Assembly: GCA_006176705.1 (NCBI GenBank)
Contig: QRFJ01005051.1
Location: forward strand, 62,001 to 126,000
Origin: Cocos nucifera
Taxonomy: Eukaryota > Streptophyta > Magnoliopsida > Arecales > Arecaceae
Length of the DNA stretch: 64,000 nucleotides
Direction of reading: 5' to 3'
In this document: one piece after another, positions 36,000 to 46,203 of the stretch
Position numbering within the stretch: position 1 is the first letter of the stretch
How the letters are laid out: each line of letters opens with the position of its first letter
Translations under genes and position numbers: made by a program
Notes under the pieces: generated by a model
Seen by the model: only the letters and a program-made list of their open reading frames with translations
Databases searched by the model: none
What the model was told of the DNA's origin: nothing

Positions 36000-36852
36000 A
36001 TGTCTGCGTCCAACCCACTGGCACGTATCCTAGACACACATAGACTGACTGGACCCAATTATAAAGATTGGCTCAGGAACTACAAAATTGTTTTGGGTTC
36101 AGAGAAGTTAACACATGTTTTGGACCAGGACCCTCCCACCTTACCAGCTCGTCCATCCACTGAACAGAGAGCGTCTCTGGAAAAATGGATTGACGAAGAC
36201 AATAAGGCCAGATACTACATGTTGGGCTCGATGTCTGATGAGCTCCAGCGCCAACATGAAGATATCGGGACTGCTCGCCAAATGTTGGCTCACCTGCAGG
36301 AGATGTTTGGTGAACAGAGTCGCGCAGCCAAATATCAAGTCACGAAAATGACTTTTTAAGGCTAAGATGCGTGATGGGCAGTCAGTCCAAGATCACTGTC
36401 TGACAATGATCAAGGACATGGAAGAGCTTGAGAAGCTCGGTGTGAAGTTGGACTTGGACTTGCAGAACGATATTATTCTGCAATCCTTGACTGATGCATA
36501 TGGGCAATTCATCATGAATTACCACATGCATAAACTTCAAAATTCCTTGGCCGAGTTGATGAATATGCTGGTTACCGCTGAGCTTTCTATGAAAGGTTCT
36601 AAAGGCTCAGTTCTTGCTATGGAACGGACTTCTTCCAAAAGAAAGTCTTATGGAAAGAAAAAGAAGTCTGTGAAAAAGCAAAAGGTAGGAAGGATCAAAG
36701 AAGAAGAAGGCAGAACCGAAGAAGAAGGTCGATGGCAAAGGAAAGTGTTTCCATTGCAACAGCGACGGCCATTGGAAGCGGAACTGCCCTACTTACCTGG
36801 CCACCCTGAAGAACAAGAAGGAAGGTCCTTCTGGAGGTATGCTCGTTATTGA
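36000..36852 (+). pseudogene. Gag of copia A (three frames)
   Basis: ATG at 36000 opens MSASNPLARILDTHRLTGPNYKDWLRNYKIVL, the structural Gag N-terminus of copia elements. This frame runs to a stop at 36357-36359. A one-base shift near 36354 moves the protein to a second frame (MRDGQSVQDHCLTMIKDMEELEKLGVKL to NYHMHKLQNSLAELMNML). A second shift near 36690 moves it to a third frame, which holds a perfect CCHC zinc knuckle CFHCNSDGHWKRNC at 36746-36787, the nucleic-acid-binding part. That third frame continues without stop into protease. Two shifts in a young element may be real mutations or base-calling errors in A-rich runs. Confidence 0.88.
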
Positions 36853-38147
36853 GTCTAACCTTACGGTTTCTTCTGCATCCAGTTGGGTGCTTGACTCTGG
36901 TTCTAGTGCTCATCTGTGCACTTCTATGCAGGGTCTTGAGGATAGCAGGAGGCTGAGGGATGGAGACATGATCCTACGCGTCGGTAATGGAGCAAGAGTT
37001 GCTGCAGTAGCCGTGGGAACATACCCTCTGCGATTACCATCTGGTTTAGACTTAGTTTTAAAAGACTGTTATTATGTGCCTGCAGCTAGCAGGAATTTGA
37101 TTTCTGTTTCATGCTTAGCACAAGAAGGTTATGTGATCACCTTCTTTAAGGACCATTGTAACATTCTTTATGAAAGAAATAAAATTGCAAATGGTTTCCT
37201 TGTTAATGGTCTTTATCAGTTGCATATTGATGTACCTGTTTTAACTATCGAGCAAAACGTGAATGCCAAACGACCTAGGGATAGTCCAAACGACAGATAT
37301 CTATGGCACCTGAGATTAGGTCATATAGCAGAAGATAGGATTAACAAATTGGAGAAAAATGGGCTATTGAGTCCATTGACTTTTGAGTCATATCCAACTT
37401 GTGAATCTTGTCTTCAAGGCAAAATGACTAAACTCCCTTTTGTTGGACATGGGGAGAGGGCCACAGATCTCCTTGCCCTAGTACATACTGATGTGTGCGG
37501 CCCATTCGATGTGCCGGCTAGAGGCAATTTTGTCTACTTCATTACCTTTACCGATGATCTGTCTAGGTATGGGTATGTGTATCTTATGAGACATAAGTCT
37601 GAAGCCTTTTGAAAAGTTCAAAGAATTCAGACATGAAGTAGAAAAACAAACTGGAAAACCCATTAAGGTTCTTCGATCAGATCGAGGAGGTGAATACCTT
37701 AGCCGGGAATTCCTAGACTATCTTAAGGAAAATGGCATAGTCTCTCAATGGACTCCACCAGGAACACCTCAACTCAACGGGGTTTCAGAACGGAGAAATC
37801 GGACTCTATTGGATATGGTTCGATCCATGATGAGCTTCACAGACCTCCCAGATTTTCTTTGGGGACATTCATTATTAACTTCAATCTATTTACTGAATAG
37901 GGTTCCCTCTAAAACCGTTCCTACCACACCGTATGAGATATGGCACGGTAAGAAACCAAGTCTGAGTCATCTCAGAATTTGGGGTTGTCCGGCTTATGTC
38001 AAAAGACAACAAGCGGACAAGTTAGAGTTTAGGTCCTTTAGAGCTCGATTCATAGGATATCCTAAAGAGTCATTAGGATACTATTTCTACATTCCAGAAG
38101 ACCACAATGTGATTGTGAGTCGACATGCCATATTTCTTGAAAAATAG
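36788..38147 (+). pseudogene. Protease-integrase of copia A
   Basis: Continues the zinc-knuckle frame. The protease has WVLDSGSSAHLCTSMQGL with DSG at 36893-36901. The integrase has the zinc motif (His 37307 and 37322, CESC 37400-37411) and the first catalytic Asp at 37490. An extra T near 37610 shifts the frame; in A4 the same place reads through. The new frame has the second Asp (SDRGGEY, 37680) and Glu (SERRNRT, 37788), a D-35-E spacing. It then has the TTPYEIWHGKKP...WGCPAYVK C-terminal region. An in-frame TAG at 38145-38147 interrupts the polyprotein before RT. Otherwise all catalytic residues are present. Confidence 0.9.
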
Positions 38148-39731
38148 TTTATTCAAGATAGTGGCATTGGAAAGCAGATTAAGCTTGATGAGAAAGTCTC
38201 ACAAGCAGAACGAGCTAAGGACCAAGTGGAACCAAATCAGGTTGAGCCAATAAGAACACTACCTCCTCCACCTCGTAGATCGGAAAGAGTTTCCCGTCCC
38301 CCTGAAAGATACTTAGGTATTATTTCAGAGGATGTAGAGGAAATGTTCCTCATAGGTAATGGTGCTCATGGTGATGATCCCAAAACCTACAACGAGGCGA
38401 TATCAGATATCGACTCCGAGAAATGGCTTGAGGCAATGAAGTCAGAGATCGACTCGATGCACTCAAACCAAGTCTGGACCTTGGTAGATCCACCAGAAGG
38501 TATAGTACCTATTGGGTGTAAATGGATCTTCAAGAGAAAGATTGGTGCAGATGGGAATGTGGAGACATTCAAGGCTAGACTGGTGGCAAAAGGTTATAGT
38601 CAACGTGAAGGCATTGACTATCAGGATACCTTTTCCCCGGTAGCTATGCTAAAATCCATCCGCACATTGCTTGCTGTTGCAGCCTATTTCGATTATGAAA
38701 TATGGCAAATGGACGTGAAAACGGCATTCCTAAATGGATATCTTGAGGAAGATATCTATATGGAACAGCCGCTAGGTTTCACATCCAGTGATACTGATCA
38801 CAAGGTTTGCAAGCTGCAAAGGTCCATATATGGACTTAAGCAAGCATCTCGGAGCTGGAACACTCGTTTCAATGATGTGATCAAAAAGTTTGGTTTCATC
38901 AAAAATGAAGAGGAACCATGTGTTTTCAAAAGGGTCAGTGGGAGCGCTGTTGTCTTCCTCGTATTGTACGTGGATGACATCCTCCTTATTGGGAATGATA
39001 TTCCCATGTTGACATCAGTCAAGATGTGGTTGTCCAAGGAATTCTCCATGAAAGACCTAGGTGAAGCATCCTTTATTCTAGGAATTAAGGTCTATAGGGA
39101 TAGACCGAATAGGATGCTAGGACTTTCACAGAAGATGTACATAGAGGAAGTACTAAAGAGGTTTAGTATGGAAAACTCTAAGAGGGGATTAATACCCTTC
39201 AGACATGGTATTCATCTTTCCAAGAAGATGTGCCCCAGCACACCTGAGGAAATAGAACGCATGAGCAAGATCCCTTATGCTTCTGCAATAGGGAGCCTCA
39301 TGTATGCCATGCTATGTACACGACCTGATATAGCCCATGCTGTGAGTGTCACAAGCAGATATCAGTCAAATCCAGGTGAAGAACACTGGACTTCTGTGAA
39401 ATGTATCCTTAAGTACTTGAGAAGAACTAAGGATATGATGTTGGTCTTTGGTAACGGAGAACTCCAAGTCCAGGGATACACAGACTCGGACTTCATGTCC
39501 GATATAGATGATCGAAAGTCGACATCTGGCAGACTGTTTGTGCTGGAAGAGTTCCTAAGCAAACGGTGATACCATCTCATCCGCGATTACCTTGAGAAAG
39601 GTTACGTTGAGGTCAAGAGAGTCAACTCCGCAGATAATGTGGCAGACCCACTTACAAAGCCGTTGGGCCAGCAGAAGATCGAAGCCCACCTTGAGAAGAT
39701 GGGACTTAGACTTGTAGCCAATTGGCTTTAG
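38148..39731 (+). pseudogene. RT and deleted RNase H of copia A
   Basis: Same frame as the integrase end. The RT is full length (WLEAMKSEIDSM, IGCKWIFKRKIG, FSPVAMLKSIR, WQMDVKTAFLNG, YVDD at 38967-38978, LGLSQKMYIEEVLKRFSM). RNase H begins normally (GYTDSDFMSDIDDRKSTSGRLFVL) but jumps near 39548 to RYHLIRDYLEKGYVEVKRV. About 80 codons with the TEAEY and YCDN catalytic blocks are missing, and a TGA lies at 39567-39569. The frame is kept and resumes to ADPLTKPLGQQK, ending at 39731 beside the purine tract. The element cannot make a working RNase H. Confidence 0.9.
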
Positions 39732-39745
39732 GACAAGTGGGAGAT
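39731..39745 (+). other. Polypurine tract of A
   Basis: GGACAAGTGGGAGAT directly before the 3' LTR start TGTTAG. It primes plus-strand DNA synthesis. Confidence 0.9.
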
Positions 39746-42004
39746 TGTTAGATATATGTGCCCTAGAAGCCAGAATTGGCTGACACTTGTAATACACTTC
39801 TAGGGGCAAAATTATAATTTTGACTATAATTAATGAAATGGGTTATTTTCTATCACACATGTGTATTTAGTGTCTGTGATACATCCTTTGAGTTAATGGT
39901 AATGATAATTCATATTTTCAAGAGTTGAAAATTTAAGACATGAATAATCATTATTAACTCATAAACAGCTCCCGACCATAGGATCATCACGAGGATGGTG
40001 ATTGATCCGGAAGGTTGGTGTACGATCGCTTCTCTTTAGTAGATGAGTCTTGAGTCTACGGTGTGGAGACACCGGAGCGAGAGTACAGGTACTCGTTAGA
40101 GAACGAGGGCACTGAGCGTGACCACCTCGAGTAGTCATTAGGAAGTCTACCTTCTCGTCAATGACTGACTCGATGCTGCAGTAGTGTGTCTGGTTCTTTG
40201 ACCTGAGATGCATCGGCAGTTCACCTTGAGGGTGTTATAGTTTGACTACACCATTACTCGGTCTCCTAGCCATATGGAACCCTGAGGTGTATGTTGGCTA
40301 TAGCATGTTCATTGTAGGAACTGGATTGCATCAAGATGGGAATCTATCTACCTCGGTGGTAGAGGAGTAGCCCTATGATGATCATGAGAATCAAGTCCAG
40401 AAATCCATGGCCATGGTAGAGTGAAATAATAGAAAGAGTTTCTATTTAGATTTTCACATTGGACTCGAATCGAATGATTACATCATATGACAGAGACTAG
40501 GGTTTGACGAGTTCACCTTAACCCTAATCTGATCGGGGCTCAAGATAGAAGAACTGAATCACACAGGTAGCTGCACCAAGAGGTTCGCATTCAGCTCTGA
40601 TGGGTTGCCACCATATACTGCTAGGTGTCACTGGTGGATTTTGGGAGCAATTAGAATGATTTAGATGATCGATCATTCTAGCTGTTCGAATCAGAAGAGT
40701 TCTGATCCATCGAAAGGAGTTTCGATGATGTCTATGATAGAGATCATGACATATCCCATTACCATACAGAACTGAACCTAACTGGGTCACACAAACAAGG
40801 GTTTGAATCTGGTGATCATCAATTGAACTGATCTAGTTCAATTGATCTGAATGAGATTCAATTAGGTTCAAGGAAATCGTGCTAGCACTCGATTGAACCT
40901 AACGTTCTTCTTTTACTATCATAAATAAGTTGTCCTGACTGAGCCAAAGGAGTTTGTGCTCAATCAGAGGCCTTCATATGGTCTGACTGGAGGTTGTCCA
41001 AGTCAGAATAGGTTGTCTTATTTGTAAGACATTACCTGCCATTTTTGGTCACCTGCCATTTCTTGTTCTTTGACTTTGGTCAAAAGTCTACCTTTGACTG
41101 GTCAAACGTTGACCATTGACCCTTTGACTTTTGACCACATGTCATGCACCTATTGGAGAGCTGGTGGGGGCCTGTCCCCCTGCCAGAACCTGGCAAGGAG
41201 AAGGGCGCACGCCAAGGGTGGCGTGAGCCCAAGTAGGAGGCGCCTAGGAGTCCTTGTTGGACAAGGACTCCACCTCCCTTTTGGATTCCAATCAGAGTTC
41301 TACTAAGAATCCAGTTTGACTGGTCTTAGGCGCCCTCTAAGGAGGAATCCAGGGGTCTCTATTCCAACCAATCAGATTTAGATCTGATTTCACAAAGGGT
41401 TGTGATTGGTTGAGAGGAAGAGGAGTTGGATCACAAGAGGTCTATAAATAAGACCCTGCGCCCAACCCTAATTCTAAGTGAAATGCAATTGAGACCCCAC
41501 GCCCCAAGGCTGCCTCTCCCCTCCTTCTCCATGCCATAGTCTCTTCTCCCCTTGCTCTCCACGTCCAAAAGTGTTTTGGATTTAGGTTGGTGCGATTCAG
41601 ATCAAGGAAAGGCGATCAAAAGCAAGAAGGCTGCGCTGCTGCAAAAGGACGACTGCAGATCTTCAAAAGAGTTTTGAAGATCCTCCAGATCAGATCCAGA
41701 TCTGATTTTTGGAGGTGTGATAGAGAAGAAGAGGATCTCCAGATCCAACCCGAGTGGATACCGGTAGAGGCCAGGCGCTTGCGTGGCTAAGATCCAGAAC
41801 CTTCCGCTGCAATCAGGATCATCTACAGGGTAATAGGATTACCCAAATCAGGTAAATTAAATTTGATTTAATTTATCTTATTTTATTTTATTTATTAAAA
41901 TAATAAGAATCAGATCTGAAACATATCAAGATCTGATTGAGATCAAGAGAAAATTTTTGAAATATATCTTTGATCATTCAGATTGGACGACCTGGTCGAA
42001 AAAT
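39746..42004 (+). repeat. 3' LTR of A
   Basis: It starts TGTTAGATATATG and matches the 5' LTR almost perfectly to about 41967. The last 35 bases then show a cluster of one- and two-base losses (for example GGACGACCTGGTCG for GGACGAACCTGGACCGG), and the terminal 20 or so bases with the final CA are gone. The sequence passes straight into the LTR of B. Confidence 0.9.
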
Positions 42005-43212
42005 ATCCGATTCGAATCTAGGTGCTAGGATTTGCAATATATGCTAGCATATTCAACCTACAAACATGATCTAATCTAATTAGACCCTTGATCAATTTTT
42101 TTTATGTGTGACCCATTGGGTTCCACATCTAGCCAGTAGTGGATCTGGGTGCGATTTGACCTAATCTAGTTAGAACTCAAGCAAACCAATTTAGGTTAAA
42201 ACTAGCTAACTCGATTCAACCAATTAGAATACTTTCTAATTAATGATCAAATTAAACTCTTTAATTCGATCGAACCTATAAGACAAGATTAACATCTAGC
42301 AATGTATCATATATATTCGAAAGATATGAAATTTTGATGAAAATACCAAAAATATCCTTCAGTGAAAAGTTACCGTGCAACAAGATCCTTCGATCATCTT
42401 GCATCCCGAATATGACTCTGGATATAAAAATATGTCAAATACAATATCATATTTATATTTCTCTCAATCTTATGATAATGATTTGATTAATAAAATATTA
42501 AAAATTATTTTTATTTTTATCATGCTTTGATCAAAGATTTTCTGAATTATCATTTGATTGAAGCAAGTAGGATGCGATCTCCTCTTACCAGGAGTGATCG
42601 ATTCCATGTTGACCTACTCATAACCTTCATATATAATCCATCATATCCAGAATGTCCCACATATGACTAAGTTATGAATGAGTATGAACCAAAATATGGA
42701 TTCATACATATAAGGTTCTATGGTAGTCTCAGGTCAAAGGATTACATGCACAACTCCCACTATGAGAACCATCTATTGGTATGTAGATAAGACTCCATTA
42801 GATGTTCTCAAATTGGATCAATTCAGTGAAATCATTCTTTAATGAGCATCCACATCCTTGTATTAGTGTCAACACAAGTGATAGTGAGATCAATCATCCT
42901 TTCATCAAGCATACATAGGATGTACCAGTCTTTTCGAAAATATTGATCCCCAACTCAATGTTCCATGGACTAAAAATATTTTAAATTAGGGTTTTGAGGT
43001 TTTAGATCTCATAGGTATGATCTCATCATAATCCTAAAATCATAGCCCTAATTTATGGGGTTCATCAAAATCTTAAATAAATAATTAAGATGCAGTATAT
43101 AATGAAATAAATATCTTTATTTATTTGAAAATGTCATTACATGAGTTTGGAAGATAAAAGGATAGCCCATCAAAATATAAATTTTAATTGGCTTGAGGGC
43201 ATATTCCTTTTA
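42005..43212 (-). repeat. 5' LTR of B, second part
   Basis: Resumes the B LTR at TTCGAATCTAGGTGCTAGG (as at 24540) and runs to CATATTCCTTTTA. It aligns with 24540-25744 throughout. Confidence 0.85.
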
Positions 43213-43474
43213 TTATGCTTGATAAATGCTGTCATTCTAATTAACAGCGTATCATTTGGTCATAAACAATTGAAGGACTAATCGATAAATTTTCTCTTTA
43301 TTGAAACTAAATAGTTCTAAGAACTTCATCACAATAATGGAGTTCATTAGAAGATGTAGACTTTATGATGAAAATATCAAAAATATATTTTATTTAATAA
43401 TAAATTAATTATAATTATAAAATAGTACAATCGTCAATAGGTTGATGATTGGCTTTAGAACATATTTTCCAACA
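43213..43474 (-). repeat. 5' LTR of C, second part
   Basis: Resumes the C LTR on the far side of B (matches 13520-13777) and ends TTTTCCAACA, the intact TGTTGG start in element sense. Flanks of B read CTTTG and TTATG, and both align to CAATG of the uninterrupted LTR, an eroded 5-bp target duplication. Confidence 0.85.
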
Positions 43475-43661
43475 ATTGGCTCAACTGTGTCTCACCCGAA
43501 TACCTGCTTTCTGTCTGCCTCAAAAGGTTGGCTTGACTATGGTCCAAGCTAACTCGATCTCAATCCGAGTTGGCTTGACCCATATCTAAGATGGTCCGAC
43601 TGCTGTGCTGATTTTGATTCTCTTCTACTATGGGTTGAATTTGAGGCATCAAATCCTAACA
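43475..43661 (-). repeat. LTR of D, right copy, second part
   Basis: Continues the D LTR exactly where 11291 stops: CTCAACTGTGTCT through to AAATCCTAACA, matching about 10005-10193. The five bases next to C on the two sides (GCTAG and ATTGG) align to the same five positions of the uninterrupted LTR and so are probably an eroded target duplication. Confidence 0.75.
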
Positions 43662-44169
43662 CTTTGAGGATGTGGAGACAAGTAGTGTGGGATCGGATCT
43701 ACTGATCATGATCATTGGTGTGGGGTTGGAACTAGATTGGAATGCCAGTGACCTTGCTCTGAGGCCTTCATATGGGTATAGTGGCTGTATTGAGACACAA
43801 CCACTAGAGGAGCTTGGATTACAACCACACTCTACTATAGCTAGTGCATGATAGCTATAAGTGCTTGGACTTGCCCCACTAGAGCTTCAATTGGGTCTGG
43901 ATTTGTGGTGGTACATTGCTGTTAGGGATGTTGTTCCTTAATGGTCATGTATTAGACATGCTGTGTAGAGAGGATTGTCGACACGACATGGAAAAGCAGT
44001 TTTGAGACCTTGTTCTCACCATCTTCTTTTGAAAATATGGTTAAGACCCTTTCTCTAGTATTAATCTATTGCTATGCCTCTTTGACTTTCGATGATAGTT
44101 GGGATTCCTTGATGAGCTACAGTAGGTTGAAGAATAGGGATACTCGAACACCTACAAAGAAAGTTTATG
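43662..44169 (-). pseudogene. Gag N-terminal part and 5' leader of gypsy E
   Basis: Continues E beyond the D insertion. A minus-strand stretch around 43860-43910 reads IEALVGQVQALIAIMH, like the Gln-rich repeat-like N-terminus of Tat Gag (xQxLxEQVQxLTxAVQ). No intact frame remains, and the gag start and primer site could not be fixed. Confidence 0.5.
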
Positions 44170-46203
44170 ACATCGAAGAAGAGGGTGGTGGGTTCTCCAG
44201 CGGGGGATCCTCCGATACTTAAGTCAGTGATAGTCAAAGAGGGATAACAATGAAAGAAGATGGTGGGAATAGGGAATTTCCAAAGTTGAGAGAGTCCAAA
44301 GTCCAACATACTCTTTCCCTTTTCTTCATCATGTTATGGAAGAAGGCCTACTATGCCTTCCAAACCATTAGCCATCGAAGTAGAGGAGTGTCAGCAAGTA
44401 GTTAAAATATCAACTTTCTATAAGTAGGAGGAATATTTACTATCGTAATTGAATGCTAACTTAGTAGGATTCGCGTGCTAGGAGCTTCTCATAGTTTCTA
44501 TAATATTATAGAGTAGTCTATGAAGAAGTGGAATAGAATATGATGTGATCAACTGGATGCCCATCATGCTGACCTCATCCAAATATTGACCACATATGAT
44601 CAGTGGCCATCTGAAGATATTGGCATGAGCAATTAGGGCTAGAAATGGACCAGGCTAGGCCAGACCACACCTATACCCAAGCTCACTCGAAATATTTTTT
44701 TGGGCTTTAGGCCAGGCCTAAAAGTATTTTAAAATTGAAGGCTCGTATCTGGCCCAAGCCCGGCCTGAATCCAATTGGGTTGATCCGAGCCCAAGCCCAA
44801 CACCCAGCCCGAACCCCCTCCCTCTCCCTTTGTTTCTCTCTCCTTCCTTTCTTAGTTTCTCCATCTCTCGAATCTTTCATGCCTCTTTGAGCAACTCCTA
44901 CTCCGATATGAGTGCTCCCTCTCCCTCTCTATGGTCTTAAATAAGAAAAGAGGTTCATATAGCTAAAACATGGGGGGTGGGGGATCTAACAACTTGACAA
45001 AAGAGAGAGCCCACCAAATGCTTCCCAACCAACACTAGCAGCACATATCCAAGTTGAAGAGAAAATTGTCCTGGGCATCTGTGGAAGGAAAGAAACAATC
45101 TCTTTTCTTGTTTGGACTGGAATGAATGGAAAGAGATTCCATTTGAATCAAAAAGCCTCACCTACTCCACGACCAAGCCCTTTTTATATGAGACTTCCAA
45201 CAACTATCTATCTCCACTTTTTGGCATCAAGAATAACTTGTGAGTTGTAAATATCTGCCCTCTCACTCTTCGCCATGGATGATATGAGAGGGCAACAGAA
45301 AGAAAGGAATGATATGGGATCTGTAAGGATCGATTGACCTTTGGAGTGGAACAAAATAGTGTGAGCATCTGCATGTCTTTAATGTGTGCTGAGGGCTAAG
45401 CAGGATTCATAAAGCCCAATGTAAATTGAATGCTCAAAGAAGATTTGCTATCAGTTTTTAGAACTTTCTACTATTTCAAATTTTCTATAACTTAATTTAT
45501 CATCCTCAAGAATGCCTAGTGAATTTAAAATGGAGAGAGAATTTCATTCGATGACTCTGCTCTCTCTCCCTATCGTGCTCTATGGGGGTTTTCGTGTAGC
45601 GGTTGGGGGGTGGGAGTTGGCGACGATGGCAAAGGAGGGTGCCACTACAGAGATGGGGTGTATCAGCAATGATGGTGGTGGGGATTATGCTTGTGATGGT
45701 GACTTGTACTAAGACTTAGAGCTAGGGTTTAGAGCAAGAGGAGGAAGAGCCTACCTTTGGGGAAGAAGATCTGCTATTTATTCAAGCCAAGGACGAGCTA
45801 TGGATGGAGAGAGTCCAAAGTCCCAAGCCTAACTTGAGTTAGATGGCTAAGCTTAGCCATCTTTTATATAATAAAAGATTGTATTTGGGCCTTGGGATTG
45901 AGCTTGATTTTTTGGCTAGGATTGGGCTTGCAGGTGGGCTCCAGCCTAGACCAGGTCTGGGCTGGGCCAATAATAGGCCCGAGCCCGGCCCAAAAATGAA
46001 ATGGACTTCACATCCAAGCCCAAATACGTCCTAATTTTGTTAGGGCCTAGCCTGAAGCTCGACCCATAGTTAGGCCAACTCGAGCCTATTTCTTGCCTTA
46101 TAAGCAGCTTATCTACTTTAAGCTATCCGTGTCATCATGTCAGGTGTTCACCATATCATCAAAGGTCGGGCACGTCATGAGATGACTCAGCTATTGCCCA
46201 ATA
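44170..46203 (-). repeat. 5' LTR of E, with hAT-like insertion
   Basis: 44515-44628 and 46108-46203 match 3845-4066. At 44180-44230 (minus sense) a TTAAGTATCGGAGGATCC...CCACC stretch resembles a U5 motif also present in F's LTR (about 47335-47390, minus sense). The right edge 46203 is the LTR start (TATTGGG). The left edge is approximate. Confidence 0.6.
44633..46099. mobile_element. Non-autonomous hAT-like DNA transposon
   Basis: A 1467-bp insertion interrupting E's LTR. Imperfect terminal inverted repeats are TTAGGGCTAGAAATGG at the left and AAGGCAAGAAATAGG (inverted) at the right, flanked by 8-bp ATGAGCAA and ATAAGCAG (6 of 8 identical), where the other E LTR has the site once. Subterminal DNA is full of GGCC/GGGC-type motifs at both ends, as is common in plant hAT derivatives. 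Internal frames (44955-45161, 45512-45712) show no transposase motif. Confidence 0.65.

Larger units (their letters stand above)
31851..42004 (+). mobile_element. Copia element A, young, innermost of the nest
   Basis: About 10.2 kb, plus strand: 5' LTR, primer site, 1.9 kb leader, gag, protease, integrase, RT, partial RNase H, purine tract and 3' LTR. The two 2.27 kb LTRs are nearly identical at a constant offset of 7900-7901, apart from a short patch near the presumed transcription start and their outer edges. It lies inside the 5' LTR of B. Gag N-terminal wording (RLTGPNYKDWLRNYKIVL) and the polyprotein fit the plant copia Angela/Tork-like lineages. The exact lineage would need a tree. Confidence 0.93.
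23287..43212 (-). mobile_element. Copia element B, minus strand
   Basis: LTRs at 23287-25744 and 30994-31850 plus 42005-43212, with copia gag, protease, integrase, RT and RNase H on the minus strand between them. It is inserted in C's 5' LTR and carries element A in its own 5' LTR. LTR divergence by eye is about one in ten, mostly transitions. Confidence 0.88.
11292..43474 (-). mobile_element. Copia element C, minus strand
   Basis: LTRs at 11292-13777 and 21059-23286 plus 43213-43474 enclose a primer site, a long leader, gag, protease, integrase, RT and RNase H in copia order on the minus strand. The LTRs visibly differ at perhaps one base in ten, and all genes are broken. It is inserted in D, and its right LTR contains B. 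Confidence 0.88.
9221..43661 (-). mobile_element. Non-coding short LTR element D (LARD/TRIM-like)
   Basis: Two direct repeats of about 0.86-0.97 kb flank only about 430 bp. In element sense the internal part has a tRNA-Met primer site (10608-10619) after the right LTR and a purine tract GAGGTAGAGAT (about 10194-10204) before the left LTR, which begins TGTTAGGATTTG. No gag or pol is present, so D is a non-autonomous element. The right LTR is interrupted by copia C at 11292 and resumes at 43475. D itself sits inside E's gag. By eye the LTRs differ by roughly 15 percent plus indels, so it is old. Confidence 0.75.
3726..46203 (-). mobile_element. Tat-like Ty3/gypsy element E, old, outer shell of the nest
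   Basis: Minus-strand gag, protease and RT remnants (7020-9220, with gag continuing at 43662) lie between two related terminal sequences (to 4066 and 44170-46203). In element sense the left LTR starts TGTTGGGCAATAGC after a purine tract (about 4067-4085, GGGAAGTGGGGAAAAAT). The right one starts TATTGGGCAATAGC at 46203. E contains element D in gag, a hAT-like element in its 5' LTR and A2 in its 3' LTR. All coding parts carry stops and frameshifts, and much of RT and all recognisable integrase are missing. Confidence 0.75.

Noticed and set aside
44633..46099. CACTA or Mutator-type transposon for the insertion in E's LTR
   Set aside because: Ends do not begin CACTA, and the flanking duplication looks like 8 bp rather than 3 or 9. 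hAT-like fits better.
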